Below, one piece after another: positions 55,781-64,000 of a DNA stretch of 64,000 nucleotides. Positions within the stretch are counted from its first letter, which is position 1, and the number at the start of each line of letters is the position of its first letter. The notes under the pieces are model-generated. The model made no database searches. It was given only the letters and a program-made list of their open reading frames with translations, and had not been told where the DNA came from. A program made the position numbers and the translations under genes. Source of the stretch: CAVZXS01 sp963779325 (GTDB lineage Bacteria; Bacteroidota; Bacteroidia; Chitinophagales; Chitinophagaceae); NCBI GenBank assembly GCA_963779325.1, contig CAVZXS010000019.1:248001-312000 (forward strand). The letters are read 5' to 3'.

Positions 55781-56362
55781 TTACAAGCTCGCCTTCAGCT
55801 CCAGTAAAAAGCCTTTTAGTTTTTCAAGCGATTGAACTACTTCAAATTGCTCATCGGCTTTTTTGCTGTTCTTCAGGTAATCTTTGGCGCCTTCTATGGT
55901 AAACTTGCGGCGGCGCAGCAGGTCGTGTATATGTACAAGATTTTTTACATCAACAGGCCGGAAAAAGCGGTCACCCTTCCTGTTTTTGCGCGGCTGCAGT
56001 ATATCAAACTCATTTTCCCAATAGCGAAGTAATGATTGATTGAGCCTGAACCATCCTGCTACCTCGCCAATGGAATAATATTGTTTTTGAAAAAGAATAT
56101 CATCGGGCGGCACTTGTACCAGGTCGGCACTCAAGGCCATTTCTTTCAATGAAGTTCTGCCGCGGGTCGATTTTTTCTTTACGGCCTCAAAACCGGTTTC
56201 TTCCCCGACGGGCTTTTGTATAGTATAAGTTTCTTCCTGTACAGTCGCGGCATTATTCTCCGGCTCAGCTACTTTACGTTCTGCTAATTTTTTTGCTGCT
56301 GCCGCTGCGTCTTCCGCCGCCTCTGTAAAATCAAATGTTATTTGCGATAATGATTTTTCCAT
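55781..56362 (-). CDS. MerR-family transcriptional regulator
   Basis: 193 residues. An N-terminal low-complexity half (EDAAAAAKKLAERKVAEPE) precedes the MerR DNA-binding domain at about 93-165: YYSIGEVAGWFRLNQSLLRY (helix-turn-helix), WENEFDILQPRKNRKGDRFF and LLRRRKFTIEGAKDYLK. The effector domain is very short, as in the Bacteroidota MerR group that is not a metal sensor. Regulated genes unknown; upstream lies an M23 peptidase gene on the same strand, 149 bases away. Confidence 0.9.
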   Translation of the reverse strand: MEKSLSQITFDFTEAAEDAAAAAKKLAERKVAEPENNAATVQEETYTIQKPVGEETGFEAVKKKSTRGRTSLKEMALSADLVQVPPDDILFQKQYYSIGEVAGWFRLNQSLLRYWENEFDILQPRKNRKGDRFFRPVDVKNLVHIHDLLRRRKFTIEGAKDYLKNSKKADEQFEVVQSLEKLKGFLLELKASL

Positions 56363-56511
56363 AATGCTCAGTAAATATACAACTGATGAACGGAGTCCCG
56401 AACAATCAGGACAGTTTCAACTCAATAGTGTGGAAAAGTTGGCTTAATAATACGAATTGGTGGAAAATCAAACTATGCGAAATTAATCAGCAATTATAAA
56501 GCCACATTCAC

Positions 56512-57483
56512 TTAATCAAAACTTTGATTGCTCGATGCAGCTTGTTTCAGCAATAAATCAAACTGTTCAGGTGTAAGATCATTATAAAAGAAATAAACCG
56601 GGTCTATTTTTTGTCCGCCTTTATGTACTTCGTAGTGGAGATGCGGTCCTGTACTTTTGCCGGTACTTCCTACCCAACCAATCACTTCGCCGCGTTTTAC
56701 TTTTGTTCCGGGTCCTACTTTTACTTTTACCATATGGCCGTATAAAGTTTCATATCCGTACCCGTGATTAATAATTACGTGGTTACCGTAACCGTTACCG
56801 CTGTTGCCGCCGAGGGTTACCGTGCCTTTGGCTGTAGCATAAACAGGCGTGCCCTGCGGAGCGGCAAAATCAAGACCCGCGTGCATCTTAGTAGTTTTAT
56901 ATACCGGGTCTATCCTGAAACCAAAACCCGAAGCCACTCTTTTTAAATCTTTATTACTTACCGGTTGTATAGCCGGTGTAGCGGCCAATATATCTTCTTT
57001 ATTTTTCAGCAATTCATTTATTTCTTCGTACGACACTCTTTGTGCACGTATACGGCTGCTCAGCAGGTTCAGCGAGTTGATGATTGAATTAACTAACTGG
57101 CTTCCGCCCATCTTATTCACTTGTGCTATCTGTTCTCTTCTTTCCATTTCTTTGGCCCTGGCGCTGTCAGGTATAGGGTTGGCTTCAAAAATGGCGCGGT
57201 ATACTTCATTATCTCTTTTTTCCAGCTCTACCATTTGTTGTTGTACACTTTTTACAGAGTCTTCCAACTCACGAAACTTGTCTTTCAACGACTCGGTTTG
57301 ATTTTTCAATATCTGTTCATTGGGCGAACCCACGAATTGAAATGCGAAATAGGAAATGATAGCCGACGTGACAAGCGCCGCGGCAATAAACCCGAATATG
57401 CGCAGCAATTTTACCCGCAGCGGAGTTTCAAGTTTTTCATAACGCAGTGTGTGAGTATTATAATAATACTTTACTTTTTTCAT
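56512..57483 (-). CDS. M23 family metallopeptidase (murein hydrolase-type)
   Basis: 323 residues. One membrane helix near the N-terminus (about 27-50), a coiled coil (about 55-110) and the M23 domain: MHAGLDFAAPQGTPVYATAK (first His/Asp), YGHMVKVKVGPGTKV and TGPHLHYEVHKGG (HxH). All zinc ligands are present, so it may be an active cell-wall endopeptidase anchored in the inner membrane, as opposed to EnvC-like degenerate activators. Family enzymes cut peptide cross-links in peptidoglycan. Confidence 0.93.
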   Translation of the reverse strand: MKKVKYYYNTHTLRYEKLETPLRVKLLRIFGFIAAALVTSAIISYFAFQFVGSPNEQILKNQTESLKDKFRELEDSVKSVQQQMVELEKRDNEVYRAIFEANPIPDSARAKEMERREQIAQVNKMGGSQLVNSIINSLNLLSSRIRAQRVSYEEINELLKNKEDILAATPAIQPVSNKDLKRVASGFGFRIDPVYKTTKMHAGLDFAAPQGTPVYATAKGTVTLGGNSGNGYGNHVIINHGYGYETLYGHMVKVKVGPGTKVKRGEVIGWVGSTGKSTGPHLHYEVHKGGQKIDPVYFFYNDLTPEQFDLLLKQAASSNQSFD

Positions 57484-57940
57484 GCGGTAACCAAATCAAA
57501 ATTTATATACTACTAATCAGTCAAAATAAAATTCCTTTTTCAGAAGCAGCATCGTCCCGGTCAATTCCCGGCTTCGGTATCCTGCCTTTCGCTTGTAGTG
57601 CCCGCCGGCGCCCAAAGCCTTTTCACCGGGCAGCTACCGCTTCAGTCAGGGCTATCATCTGCTGTACAATAAAGCCCGGCAAGGTGATGCCACTCTTCCC
57701 AAAACGTACAATTCTGCTTTTGTTGTATCCGTCTTAATAAAAAGTATCTGAAGCCATACGCCGAAATAAATTTTTTAGTTCAGTGCCGCGGAGGCTCATC
57801 ACGTTACAACAAATAAGTACACCCGCCCGGAACCCCAATCCTTCACACTATTTCTTACATTTGCCCCCATTAGTTTTTGCCGGCAAAACAAATATAGCCT
57901 CTTAACAAGCAAAAATCAACCCATTTATTATTTAAATAGT
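57484..57940. other. Intergenic region upstream of alaS with a GC-rich block
   Basis: About 57545-57725 is C/G-rich relative to flanks, with stop codons in the frames I read on both strands. It looks like a dispersed non-coding or decayed sequence. A TACATTTG box at 57856-57863 is a possible alaS -7 element without a clear -33. Confidence 0.5.
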
Positions 57941-60685
57941 ATGATGACAGGCGCAGCAATACGACAGCAGTTTATGGATTTTTTTAAAAGTAAGGGACAT
58001 ATTATCGTGCCTTCGGCGCCTATTGTGGTAAAAGACGACCCCACCCTCATGTTTACCAATGCGGGTATGAACCAGTTTAAAGATTTTTTCCTGGGCAACA
58101 AACCCGTCATCCATAAAAGAGTAGCCGATACCCAAAAATGTTTGCGGGTTAGCGGCAAACACAACGACCTGGAAGAAGTGGGCGTAGATACTTACCATCA
58201 TACCATGTTTGAAATGCTGGGCAACTGGAGTTTTGGCGATTATTTTAAAAAGGAAGCCATTGCATGGAGCTGGGAATTGCTGACCGAGGTATATAAAATA
58301 CCCAAGGACAGGCTCTATGTAAGCATTTTTGAAGGAGATAAAAAAGAAGGATTGCCAAAAGATGATGAAGCTTTTACAGAATGGAAAAAGTGGATTGCAG
58401 AAGACAGGATATTATTGGGAAATAAGAAAGATAATTTTTGGGAGATGGGTGATACAGGCCCCTGCGGTCCCTGCACGGAGATACATGTAGATACCAGGCC
58501 CGATGCAGAAAGAAAAGAAGCGGACGGAAAAACATTGGTAAATAATGACCATCCGCAGGTAATAGAAATTTGGAATAATGTATTTATCCAATTCAACAGA
58601 AAAAAAGACGCAAGTCTTGAGCTGCTACCCGACAAACATGTGGATACAGGTATGGGCTTGGAAAGATTGGTAAGAGTGTTGCAGGGAAAAACATCTAACT
58701 ACGATACGGATATTTTTACCGGCACTATTTCAGCTACAGAAAAAATCACAAACAAAAAATACGAACCCGATCTTTCAGATTCTCTGAATCCCCCTTTGGG
58801 GGGCAGGGGGGCCGTTGCCTTCCGGGTTATTGCCGATCATATAAGAGCTATTGCCTTCACCGTTGCCGACGGGCAATTACCATCCAATACAGGAGCCGGT
58901 TATGTAATACGTCGTATCCTTCGTCGTGCGGTACGTTATTATTATTCGTATTTAGATTATAAACAACCCTTACTCTATCAATTGCTGCCGGTATTGGCCG
59001 AACAGTTTAAAGATGTATTTCCGGAATTAAAACAGCAATTGGATTTTGTAAGAAGGGTAGTAAAAGAAGAAGAAGAATCTTTTTTAAGAACATTGGAAAA
59101 GGGATTAAAAAAAATCGATGAAATAGTTGTACAAGTTTCTGGAAGTGCAAGTATTAAAATTACAGGTACTGCGACTGTTTCAGGAAAGGCTCAACTTAAG
59201 GGAAGTACTAATATTAAATTGGAAGGGAAAGCAAGTATAACCGGTAAAGATGCTTTTGAATTACTGGATACCTATGGTTTTCCCATTGACCTTACAAGAT
59301 TAATCGCTGCAGAAAATAATTTAACTGTTGATGAAGCTGGTTTTGAAATTGCATTAAATGAGCAAAAAGAGCGAAGTAGAGCAGACAGAATTGTTGATAC
59401 AGAAGATTGGATACTTGTAAATGATGATAAACAAACAAAGTTTATCGGTTATGAAAAGTTAAGCACGATAACTAAGATTTTAAAATATAGAAGAGTAACG
59501 ACAAAAGGTAGAGAAGCGTTTCAGGTTGTATTAGCCGAAACCCCTTTTTATGCAGAAAGTGGAGGGCAAGTTGGTGATGCTGGAATCATAAACATGGGAT
59601 ATCATGTTATGACAGTTGTAAATACAAAAAAAGAAAATGATCTGATTATACATGTTGTAGAGGCACTATCTGCAAATCAAGATTCTTTCAGAGCAGAGGT
59701 TACTGCAAAAGTTGACGTAGAAAGAAGAAAAAATATTACTGTACATCATTCCGCTACACACCTGATGCATGCTGCATTGCGCAATGTGTTGGGTACGCAT
59801 GTAGCGCAAAAGGGCAGTTTGGTAAATGAAGCACATCTGCGTTTCGACTTTTCGCATTTTGCAAAAGTAACTGATGAAGAGATGGCCAAAATAGAAGCAT
59901 TGGTGAATGAAAAGATAAGAGAAAATATTCCCGTGGTGATAAAAGAAATGCCAAAGGAAGAAGCATTGAAGTTGGGAGCCATGGCGTTGTTTGGCGAAAA
60001 ATATGGCGCTACGGTTCGTGTAGTAATTATGGACCCGACCTATTCGGTAGAACTTTGTGGCGGTACACATATCGGCGCTACGGGGGAAATAGGTTTATTT
60101 AAAATAACACACGAAACCGCTGTAGCCGCAGGCGTACGACGGGTAGAAGCCGTATGCGGAAAAGCTGCGGAAAATTATGTAAACGAAAAATTTGCTTTGG
60201 TTGACAACATCAGCGAGAGTTTAAAAAATCCCAAAGACATTATTAGAACTATAGAAAATCTTAAAACAGAGAATGCGGAATTGAAGAAGCATGTGGAGGC
60301 GATGGAAGCAAGACAATTGGTAGGCATAAGAAATGAATTGCTGCAAAAAGATGAAATTATTAACAGCGTAACATTCATCGGCGAAATAATTGAAGTAAGT
60401 AATCCCGATGCGTTAAAAAAGTTGTGTTTGGATTTAAAACATAAACTGAACGATCATGTCGTGGTGCTTTGTACCAATATCGGCGGTAAGCCTTTTGTTG
60501 CCGTAGGTATTTCCGATAGGGTTGCGGCTGCAAAAAACTTAGATGCGGGCAAGATTATAAAAGAACATATAGCTCCGTTGATAAAAGGCGGCGGCGGCGG
60601 GCAAAAAACACTTGCTACAGCCGCAGGCACTGATATTTCGGGGCTGAATGAAATATTTGCCCGTGTTAAAGGGCTGCTTGCGTAA
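57941..60685 (+). CDS. alaS: Alanyl-tRNA synthetase
   Basis: 914 residues, about 35-40 more than typical. Class II core at the N-terminus (FKSKGHIIVPSAPIVVKDDP, TNAGMNQFKDFFLG, DTYHHTMFEMLGNWSFGDYF), editing domain with HHSATHLMHAALRNVLG and zinc-binding CGGTHIGATGEIG, and the C-Ala domain KGGGGGQKTLATAAG. Three oddities: an in-frame cccctttgggggg palindrome (58789-58811, SLNPPLGGRGAV), a repetitive insert at residues about 400-434 (VSGSASIKITGTATVSGKA onward) before DAFELLDTYGFPIDL, and a stretch (about 59100-59750) with different codon choice. Confidence 0.97.
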   Translation: MMTGAAIRQQFMDFFKSKGHIIVPSAPIVVKDDPTLMFTNAGMNQFKDFFLGNKPVIHKRVADTQKCLRVSGKHNDLEEVGVDTYHHTMFEMLGNWSFGDYFKKEAIAWSWELLTEVYKIPKDRLYVSIFEGDKKEGLPKDDEAFTEWKKWIAEDRILLGNKKDNFWEMGDTGPCGPCTEIHVDTRPDAERKEADGKTLVNNDHPQVIEIWNNVFIQFNRKKDASLELLPDKHVDTGMGLERLVRVLQGKTSNYDTDIFTGTISATEKITNKKYEPDLSDSLNPPLGGRGAVAFRVIADHIRAIAFTVADGQLPSNTGAGYVIRRILRRAVRYYYSYLDYKQPLLYQLLPVLAEQFKDVFPELKQQLDFVRRVVKEEEESFLRTLEKGLKKIDEIVVQVSGSASIKITGTATVSGKAQLKGSTNIKLEGKASITGKDAFELLDTYGFPIDLTRLIAAENNLTVDEAGFEIALNEQKERSRADRIVDTEDWILVNDDKQTKFIGYEKLSTITKILKYRRVTTKGREAFQVVLAETPFYAESGGQVGDAGIINMGYHVMTVVNTKKENDLIIHVVEALSANQDSFRAEVTAKVDVERRKNITVHHSATHLMHAALRNVLGTHVAQKGSLVNEAHLRFDFSHFAKVTDEEMAKIEALVNEKIRENIPVVIKEMPKEEALKLGAMALFGEKYGATVRVVIMDPTYSVELCGGTHIGATGEIGLFKITHETAVAAGVRRVEAVCGKAAENYVNEKFALVDNISESLKNPKDIIRTIENLKTENAELKKHVEAMEARQLVGIRNELLQKDEIINSVTFIGEIIEVSNPDALKKLCLDLKHKLNDHVVVLCTNIGGKPFVAVGISDRVAAAKNLDAGKIIKEHIAPLIKGGGGGQKTLATAAGTDISGLNEIFARVKGLLA
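58789..58811. repeat. cccctttgggggg palindrome inside alaS
   Basis: A C5-TTT-G5/6 palindrome plus caggggg, in frame within alaS, encoding NPPLGGRG between the catalytic and anticodon-side regions. It is of the same kind as the intergenic cccct/agggg repeats. Confidence 0.7.
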
Positions 60686-60846
60686 ATCGTCCTGCTTTTT
60701 TCGTCAGAAATAAGGCCTTTACTCTCTTAGGGTAACTTTCAGGGATATTTAACACTTCCGAAACATTTCGTATTACAAAAAATCTCCCTATATTTGATGT
60801 ACGAAAAAAAACGTAGATAATTTATAAACCGCTTAAAAAATAATTT

Positions 60847-61920
60847 ATGAAAAGGATTGATGTGAAAATTTTGATAGTGGCCCTTGTACTATCCCTGGTT
60901 CCCGCGGCCATACAGGCGCAGGAAGGCGATAAGAAAAAAGAAGTAGAGCAAATCATTATTACCAAAAAAGGCGATAAGAAAGAAAAGGTAACGATAGAAA
61001 TTAACGGCGACCTGGTAACCGTGAACGGTAAACCCGTAGAAGATTATAAAGATGATGATATCACCATCAACAGGCATAAAGGCATTACACTGAGAGGCAG
61101 AGTCGGCTCCCATGCGCCGGAAGCACTGCAATTAGGCGAGGGCCAAAACATGCTCTTTTATAATCAGGATAATAACCGCGCCATGCTGGGTGTAGTTACC
61201 GAAAAAACGAATGAGGGTGTGGAGATCAATGAAGTGTCGGACGAAAGCGCCGCGGAAAAAGCCGGCTTAAAAGAAAATGACATCATTACTAAAATTGATA
61301 ACGAAAAAATTGAATCGCCTGATGAGTTATCAAAAGTAATACGCAAGCACAAACCCGGCGATAAAGTGATCGTAACGTATTTGCGTGATAAAAAAGAACA
61401 AAAAGCAAATGTAGAACTTGGAAAATTTAAAGGAATCAGTACATTTTCTTTCGGTGATGTGCAAACTCCTTACAGTTTGAATATGGATATGTCTGAACTG
61501 ATGGATAAGTATAAGCACTCTCAAGAGGACTATAAAGAAAAATTAAAAGATCTGGATAGGCTTCAAACACTTCCCCGTGTTCCCCGTACTCCGCGTGTAG
61601 ATGGATTTGGTGATAATTACAGTTTTTCTTGGAGCGGCGATCAACCTAAATTGGGATTATCCGTTCAGGATACTGAAGACGGTAAAGGCGTAAATGTATT
61701 GGAAGTAGATGAAGAAAGCAATGCGGCTAAAGCCGGTATTAAAGAAGACGATATTATTACACATATAAATGATAAAGCAGTAAACAGCGCCGATGAAGTA
61801 GCGAAGTTGGTTCGTGAAAATAAAACGAAACCTTCTATGAGATTGCAAATAACCCGCAAGGGAAAATCGCAGAATATAGAAGTTAAAATGCCCCGGAAAT
61901 TAAAAACAGCTGATTTGTAA
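60847..61920 (+). CDS. Secreted protein with two PDZ domains
   Basis: 357 residues. Signal peptide ILIVALVLSLVPAAIQAQ, a charged region (KKGDKKEKVTIEINGD), then PDZ 1 (about 115-185: MLGVVTEKTNEGVEINEVSD, AEKAGLKENDIITKIDNEKI) and PDZ 2 (about 265-345: LGLSVQDTEDGKGVNVLEVD, AKAGIKEDDIITHINDKAVN). No protease domain, so it is not DegP; probably a periplasmic adaptor or sensor-type PDZ protein. Between the two is a proline/arginine-rich link (LPRVPRTPRVDGFG). Confidence 0.88.
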   Translation: MKRIDVKILIVALVLSLVPAAIQAQEGDKKKEVEQIIITKKGDKKEKVTIEINGDLVTVNGKPVEDYKDDDITINRHKGITLRGRVGSHAPEALQLGEGQNMLFYNQDNNRAMLGVVTEKTNEGVEINEVSDESAAEKAGLKENDIITKIDNEKIESPDELSKVIRKHKPGDKVIVTYLRDKKEQKANVELGKFKGISTFSFGDVQTPYSLNMDMSELMDKYKHSQEDYKEKLKDLDRLQTLPRVPRTPRVDGFGDNYSFSWSGDQPKLGLSVQDTEDGKGVNVLEVDEESNAAKAGIKEDDIITHINDKAVNSADEVAKLVRENKTKPSMRLQITRKGKSQNIEVKMPRKLKTADL

Positions 61921-61962
61921 ACAAAACCCGTTCTAACCAACGAAACATTAACCTTACCAACT

Positions 61963-61998
61963 AAAAAAGGCCGCAGTTTATTAAAACCGCGGCCTTTT
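61963..61998 (+). terminator. Terminator after the PDZ gene
   Basis: A long stem (AAAGGCCGCxGTTT arms, one mismatch) with T residues after it, 45 bases behind the stop. Confidence 0.8.
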
Positions 61999-61999
61999 C

Positions 62000-62144
62000 T
62001 TTTATAAACGTGCATTCCAAATTATCGCTTTTGCCCCTATCCCCTCAAGGGGAATATCAAACTTTAAAACTGATGCGCCCCTTTAGGGGATGGGGGCTTG
62101 TGCGAAATGAAACCTGCGATAATTTGGAATGCACGTTTATAAAA
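62000..62144. repeat. Large inverted repeat with 29-bp perfect arms
   Basis: Arms 62000-62028 and 62116-62144 are exact reverse complements over 29 bases. Inside lie two cccct/agggg blocks (62033-62052 and about 62079-62098) that are themselves inverted relative to each other. The whole 145-bp segment can fold into one long hairpin; it sits between a terminator and the gatB start. Confidence 0.9.
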
Positions 62145-62190
62145 ACAATAACGGGCATTATTCATTTGAGCTGTATTTTTGCCGACTGTT

Positions 62191-63678
62191 ATGACTCAGG
62201 TAAATTATGATGCATACGAAACGGTGGTGGGTCTTGAAGTTCATGCCCAATTGGCTACAAAAAGTAAACTTTTTTGCGGCGACAGTATTGCTTTTGGCGC
62301 CGAACCGAATACCCATGTAAGTCCTATTACGTTGGGTCACCCCGGCACATTACCAAAAATGAATAAAGCAGCTGTAGAGTATGCCATTAAAATGGGCTTG
62401 GCCTGTCATTGCGAAATTGAAAAACAAAACTATTTTGCCCGCAAAAATTATTTTTATCCTGATTTGCCGAAAGGCTACCAGGTAAGTCAGCATACTACAC
62501 CCATTTGCAAAGGCGGTTATGTAAAAATAAAAGTAAACGGTATTGAAAAAAATGTACAGCTGAACCGCATACACCTGGAAGAAGATGCCGGTAAAAGTTT
62601 ACATGATGCAGATGAACTGAATACCTGTATTGATTATAACCGCGCAGGTACACCTTTGATAGAAATCGTAACGGAACCGGATATAAGAAGCGCCGATGAA
62701 GCATTCGCTTATGTATCGGAAATAAGAAAATTGGTTCGCTATTTGGAAATATGCGACGGCAATATGGAAGAGGGAAGTTTACGCTGCGATGCTAATATTT
62801 CTGTACGTAAAAAAGGCGATACGAAACTGGGAACAAGGGTAGAAGTAAAAAATCTGAATTCTATGCGTCATGTAAAAAAGGCGATAGAGTTTGAAGCGAA
62901 ACGATTGATAGATTTATTGGAAAGCGGCGAAACGATAGTACAGCAAACAAGAAGTTTTGATGCGGGCAACAGTACTACTTTTTCCATTCGCGATAAAGAA
63001 GATGCGGACGATTACCGCTATTTTGCCGAACCCGATCTAACTCCGTTTCATTTGCAGGATGAGTTTATAAATAAAATTCTGAGTACCATTCCCGCTTTGC
63101 AGGAAGAAAGAGTTAAAAAATATACGACGGAGTATCAATTATCGGAGTATAATGCAATGGTGCTGACAGAAGAGAAATCTTTTTCTGATTACTTTGAGCA
63201 AATTATCGGTTTTCTTTTTTCTGATGCTGGGCATCCCGGCACAGAAGCCAATTGTAAAGCTGCTGCCAACTGGATGCTGGGTCCTGTAAAAAATTGGATG
63301 AATGAAAACGTAAAAGAGATTGATGAATTTCCCGTTCCGGCAAAATCTTTGGCCGGCATTATTAAAATGATTGATGAAAATAAGATCAGCTTTTCGGCGG
63401 CATCATCAAAATTATTTTCGCAATTATTACTTACACCCGGCAAAGAACCGGAAACATTGGCGGTTGAATTAAATCTTATACAGGAAAGCGATGCTTCATC
63501 CATAGAACCGATGATAGAGCAGGTGTTGTTAAAATATCCCGATAAAGTAACGGAATACAGGAAAGGCAAAAAAGGATTATTGGGTTTGTTTACCGGGGAA
63601 GTAATGAAACTGTCGAAAGGAAAAGCCGATCCGAAAAGAACGAACGAATTATTATTGGAAAAATTAAATTCAAAATAA
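62191..63678 (+). CDS. gatB: Aspartyl/glutamyl-tRNA amidotransferase subunit B
   Basis: 495 residues from the ATG at 62191 (a TTG four codons earlier is less likely). ETVVGLEVHAQLATKSKLFC, NYFYPDLPKGYQVSQ, NRAGTPLIEIVTEPDI and MEEGSLRCDANISVR are the GatB core, and the YqeY-like tail domain ends the protein. GatB binds and phosphorylates the misacylated Glu-tRNA(Gln) or Asp-tRNA(Asn) in the GatCAB complex. GatA and GatC are not in the window. Confidence 0.97.
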   Translation: MTQVNYDAYETVVGLEVHAQLATKSKLFCGDSIAFGAEPNTHVSPITLGHPGTLPKMNKAAVEYAIKMGLACHCEIEKQNYFARKNYFYPDLPKGYQVSQHTTPICKGGYVKIKVNGIEKNVQLNRIHLEEDAGKSLHDADELNTCIDYNRAGTPLIEIVTEPDIRSADEAFAYVSEIRKLVRYLEICDGNMEEGSLRCDANISVRKKGDTKLGTRVEVKNLNSMRHVKKAIEFEAKRLIDLLESGETIVQQTRSFDAGNSTTFSIRDKEDADDYRYFAEPDLTPFHLQDEFINKILSTIPALQEERVKKYTTEYQLSEYNAMVLTEEKSFSDYFEQIIGFLFSDAGHPGTEANCKAAANWMLGPVKNWMNENVKEIDEFPVPAKSLAGIIKMIDENKISFSAASSKLFSQLLLTPGKEPETLAVELNLIQESDASSIEPMIEQVLLKYPDKVTEYRKGKKGLLGLFTGEVMKLSKGKADPKRTNELLLEKLNSK

Positions 63679-63707
63679 AGGACATGTTCCTTAATCAATT
63701 ATTATTT

Positions 63708-64000
63708 ATGCAAAAATTATTGTGGTTGATAACGGCAGCGGTATTGTTGTCATCATGTAAAGAGAAGCCCTTCGGAAAATTTGAAGTATCCGGAACTTTT
63801 AAAGGAAAGGATGCGGGTAAAATTTATTTAGTAGATTCTAAAATTGGACTTGGCCTGCCGCCGGTAACTGCCGATTCCGCTGCGATTGACAAAAACGGAA
63901 ATTTTAAATTAACCGGAACCGCCGATGAAGAAGCCGCATTTTTTATCAAGTTCGATTCTATTCCTCAACCGATAGCATTTATTATAAATGATGCGAAGAA
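63708..64000 (+). CDS. Lipoprotein with DUF4369-like domain, 5' part
   Basis: 97 codons up to the window edge. The lipobox is in LITAAVLLSSCKEKPF (Cys about residue 17), so it is an outer-membrane or periplasmic lipoprotein. FEVSGTFKGKDAGKIYLVDS and AIDKNGNFKLTGTA look like the DUF4369 domain that precedes thioredoxin/AhpC-type domains in Bacteroidota; the rest is outside the window. An in-frame ATG at 63684 would add eight residues. Confidence 0.7.
   Translation, partial: MQKLLWLITAAVLLSSCKEKPFGKFEVSGTFKGKDAGKIYLVDSKIGLGLPPVTADSAAIDKNGNFKLTGTADEEAAFFIKFDSIPQPIAFIINDAK

Noticed and set aside
57447..57737. 96-codon plus-strand ORF between the M23 gene and alaS
   Set aside because: Overlaps the M23 start and is driven by the GC-rich block; the translation resembles no protein and other frames are equally open.

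Overview
The window looks like a chromosomal segment of a Bacteroidota bacterium, most likely from the Chitinophagaceae or a close relative. The pointers are secreted proteins with C-terminal type IX secretion (T9SS) sorting domains, promoters of the TTG-N19-21-TAnnTTTG type, weak or absent Shine-Dalgarno sites, a ferredoxin-dependent 2-oxoacid oxidoreductase subunit, and short palindromic repeats scattered between and inside genes. Assignment below phylum level is an inference from protein flavour; no 16S gene or tRNA gene was seen.

Layout. 1-5567: end of a PpiD-like folding factor, a DUF2480 protein, a SET-domain protein, a split ATP-grasp/SET fusion gene, and a T9SS-secreted protein. 6282-15050: typA, a small envelope protein, a metzincin-like metalloprotease, a CDGSH protein coupled to the GTPase MeaB, an O-antigen-ligase-like membrane protein with a glycosyltransferase, and a LON-domain protein. 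15095-18505: an N-terminally broken type ISP-like restriction-methylation gene with a small coupled gene. 18759-26507: zinc-ribbon protein, a three-frame PQQ-type sugar dehydrogenase, an oligopeptide-type ABC permease, a GT2 enzyme, an alpha/beta hydrolase divergent from a MarR regulator, and a long acyl-CoA dehydrogenase. 26583-37704: membrane protein, korB, JmjC/cupin protein, YrdC/Sua5, a small basic secreted protein, rnhB divergent from heme A synthase, a membrane-anchored patatin, a lipid kinase, and FabH-like KAS III. 37918-39480: a small HExxH protein followed by decaying toxin-like sequence. 39530-47310: birA/rsfS divergent pair, ftsH, LUD protein, gamma-glutamylcyclotransferase-like protein, lpxH, a secreted propeller protein and a frameshifted MscS channel. 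47610-54992: a decayed type I restriction operon (hsdM, hsdS, hsdR) followed by a HipA-like kinase/DUF3037 gene pair. 55057-64000: thioredoxin-like protein (split), MerR regulator, M23 peptidase, alaS, a double-PDZ protein, gatB and the start of a lipoprotein gene.

How it fits together. Most of the window is housekeeping and envelope biology (protein folding, peptidoglycan and LPS work, translation). Accessory content is concentrated at 15-18.5 kb, 38-39.5 kb and 47.6-55 kb. Frameshifts are mostly in these accessory genes, while long housekeeping genes (typA, ftsH, alaS, gatB, acyl-CoA dehydrogenase) are open throughout. This fits real decay of defence and toxin genes, although a few single-base homopolymer breaks (ATP-grasp/SET, thioredoxin) could be sequence errors. 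The most interesting items are the ATP-grasp/SET fusion beside a second SET gene, the HipA-like/DUF3037 pair in the restriction island, a repeat-like insert in alaS, and two families of dispersed repeats, one of which sits upstream of genes and contains a nested insertion of the other.
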